DNA from: an uncultured Clostridia bacterium | GTDB taxonomy: Bacteria; Bacillota; Clostridia; Oscillospirales; QAKW01 | DNA length: 6,509 bases | Assembly (NCBI GenBank): GCA_944387905.1 | Contig: CALXGU010000088.1 | Span: 1 to 6,509, forward strand | Direction of reading: 5' to 3' | Made by a program: the position numbers and the translations under genes | In this document: positions 6,436 to 6,509 of the stretch, piece by piece | How the letters are laid out: each line of letters starts with the position of its first letter | Numbering within the stretch: position 1 is the stretch's first letter | Notes under the pieces: model-generated | Databases searched by the model: none | What the model was told of the DNA's origin: nothing | What the model saw: the letters and a program-made list of their open reading frames with translations, nothing else

Positions 6436-6509
6436 ATACCTTCAGATATTTGCGTATTGAAAGCGCACTGCCAAATACACCTACCGCCAGTCCTATTACT
6501 ATAAATATC
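6434..6509 (-). CDS. ftsX: FtsX, C-terminal end (5' part beyond the window)
   Basis: Only the last 24 codons and the TAG (6436-6434) are inside the window. They read IFIVIGLAVGVFGSALSIRK followed by YLKV: a hydrophobic last membrane helix, then S-x-R-(K/R)-Y-L-K-V, the characteristic end of Gram-positive FtsX. FtsX is the membrane half of the FtsEX ABC-type complex that activates wall hydrolases at division or elongation sites. The short length makes sequence evidence alone modest, but the M23 coiled-coil gene 9 nt downstream is the classic neighbour, which strengthens the call. Confidence 0.8.
   Translation of the reverse strand, partial: IFIVIGLAVGVFGSALSIRKYLKV

Noticed and set aside
1..6509. 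Search for an undescribed defence, toxin-antitoxin, mobile or repeat-based system
   Set aside because: Every stretch is covered by recognisable housekeeping families with gaps under about 120 nt; I saw no direct-repeat array, transposase, recombinase, RNA gene or orphan cassette.

Overview
The window looks like a housekeeping stretch from the chromosome of a low-GC, Gram-positive anaerobe, most likely a member of the Clostridia. The grounds are an AT-rich sequence, GGAGG-type ribosome binding sites, the FtsX / M23 hydrolase / S41 protease gene order, a CdaA-CdaR pair, and a DUF3343 + cysteine-desulfurase pair next to an anaerobe-type flavin reductase. This assignment is inferred from gene content; no marker gene is present. 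I see no mobile element, phage, CRISPR array, tRNA or rRNA.

Right end (minus strand, read from the right edge leftwards): the last 24 codons of ftsX, then a secreted coiled-coil M23 peptidase (PcsB/CwlO/EnvC-like), then a membrane-anchored S41 carboxy-terminal processing protease. Gaps are 9 and 17 nt, so this is one operon. FtsEX is known to switch on such hydrolases across the membrane, and the protease is a plausible processing partner. The operon ends at a perfect 14-bp hairpin that also terminates the convergent plus-strand gene.

Middle: a lone plus-strand gene for a flavin-reductase-like FMN-binding protein. Divergent from it is a two-gene minus-strand operon with an ATGA overlap: a 77-residue DUF3343 protein (putative S/Se carrier family) followed by a class V aminotransferase of the cysteine desulfurase family. 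Together the pair suggests sulfur or selenium transfer.

Left end: an 89-nt AT-rich gap holding a long inverted repeat that overlaps a strong extended -10 promoter. After it come cdaA (diadenylate cyclase, makes c-di-AMP) and cdaR (YbbR-repeat regulator of CdaA). These overlap by 11 nt, and cdaR runs off the left edge.

The genes belong to well-known families and I find no clear new system. The most useful observations are the repeat/promoter overlap before cdaA, the penultimate cysteine in the putative carrier protein, and the correction of two start codons (cdaA to GTG at 1898, flavin reductase to ATG at 3490).
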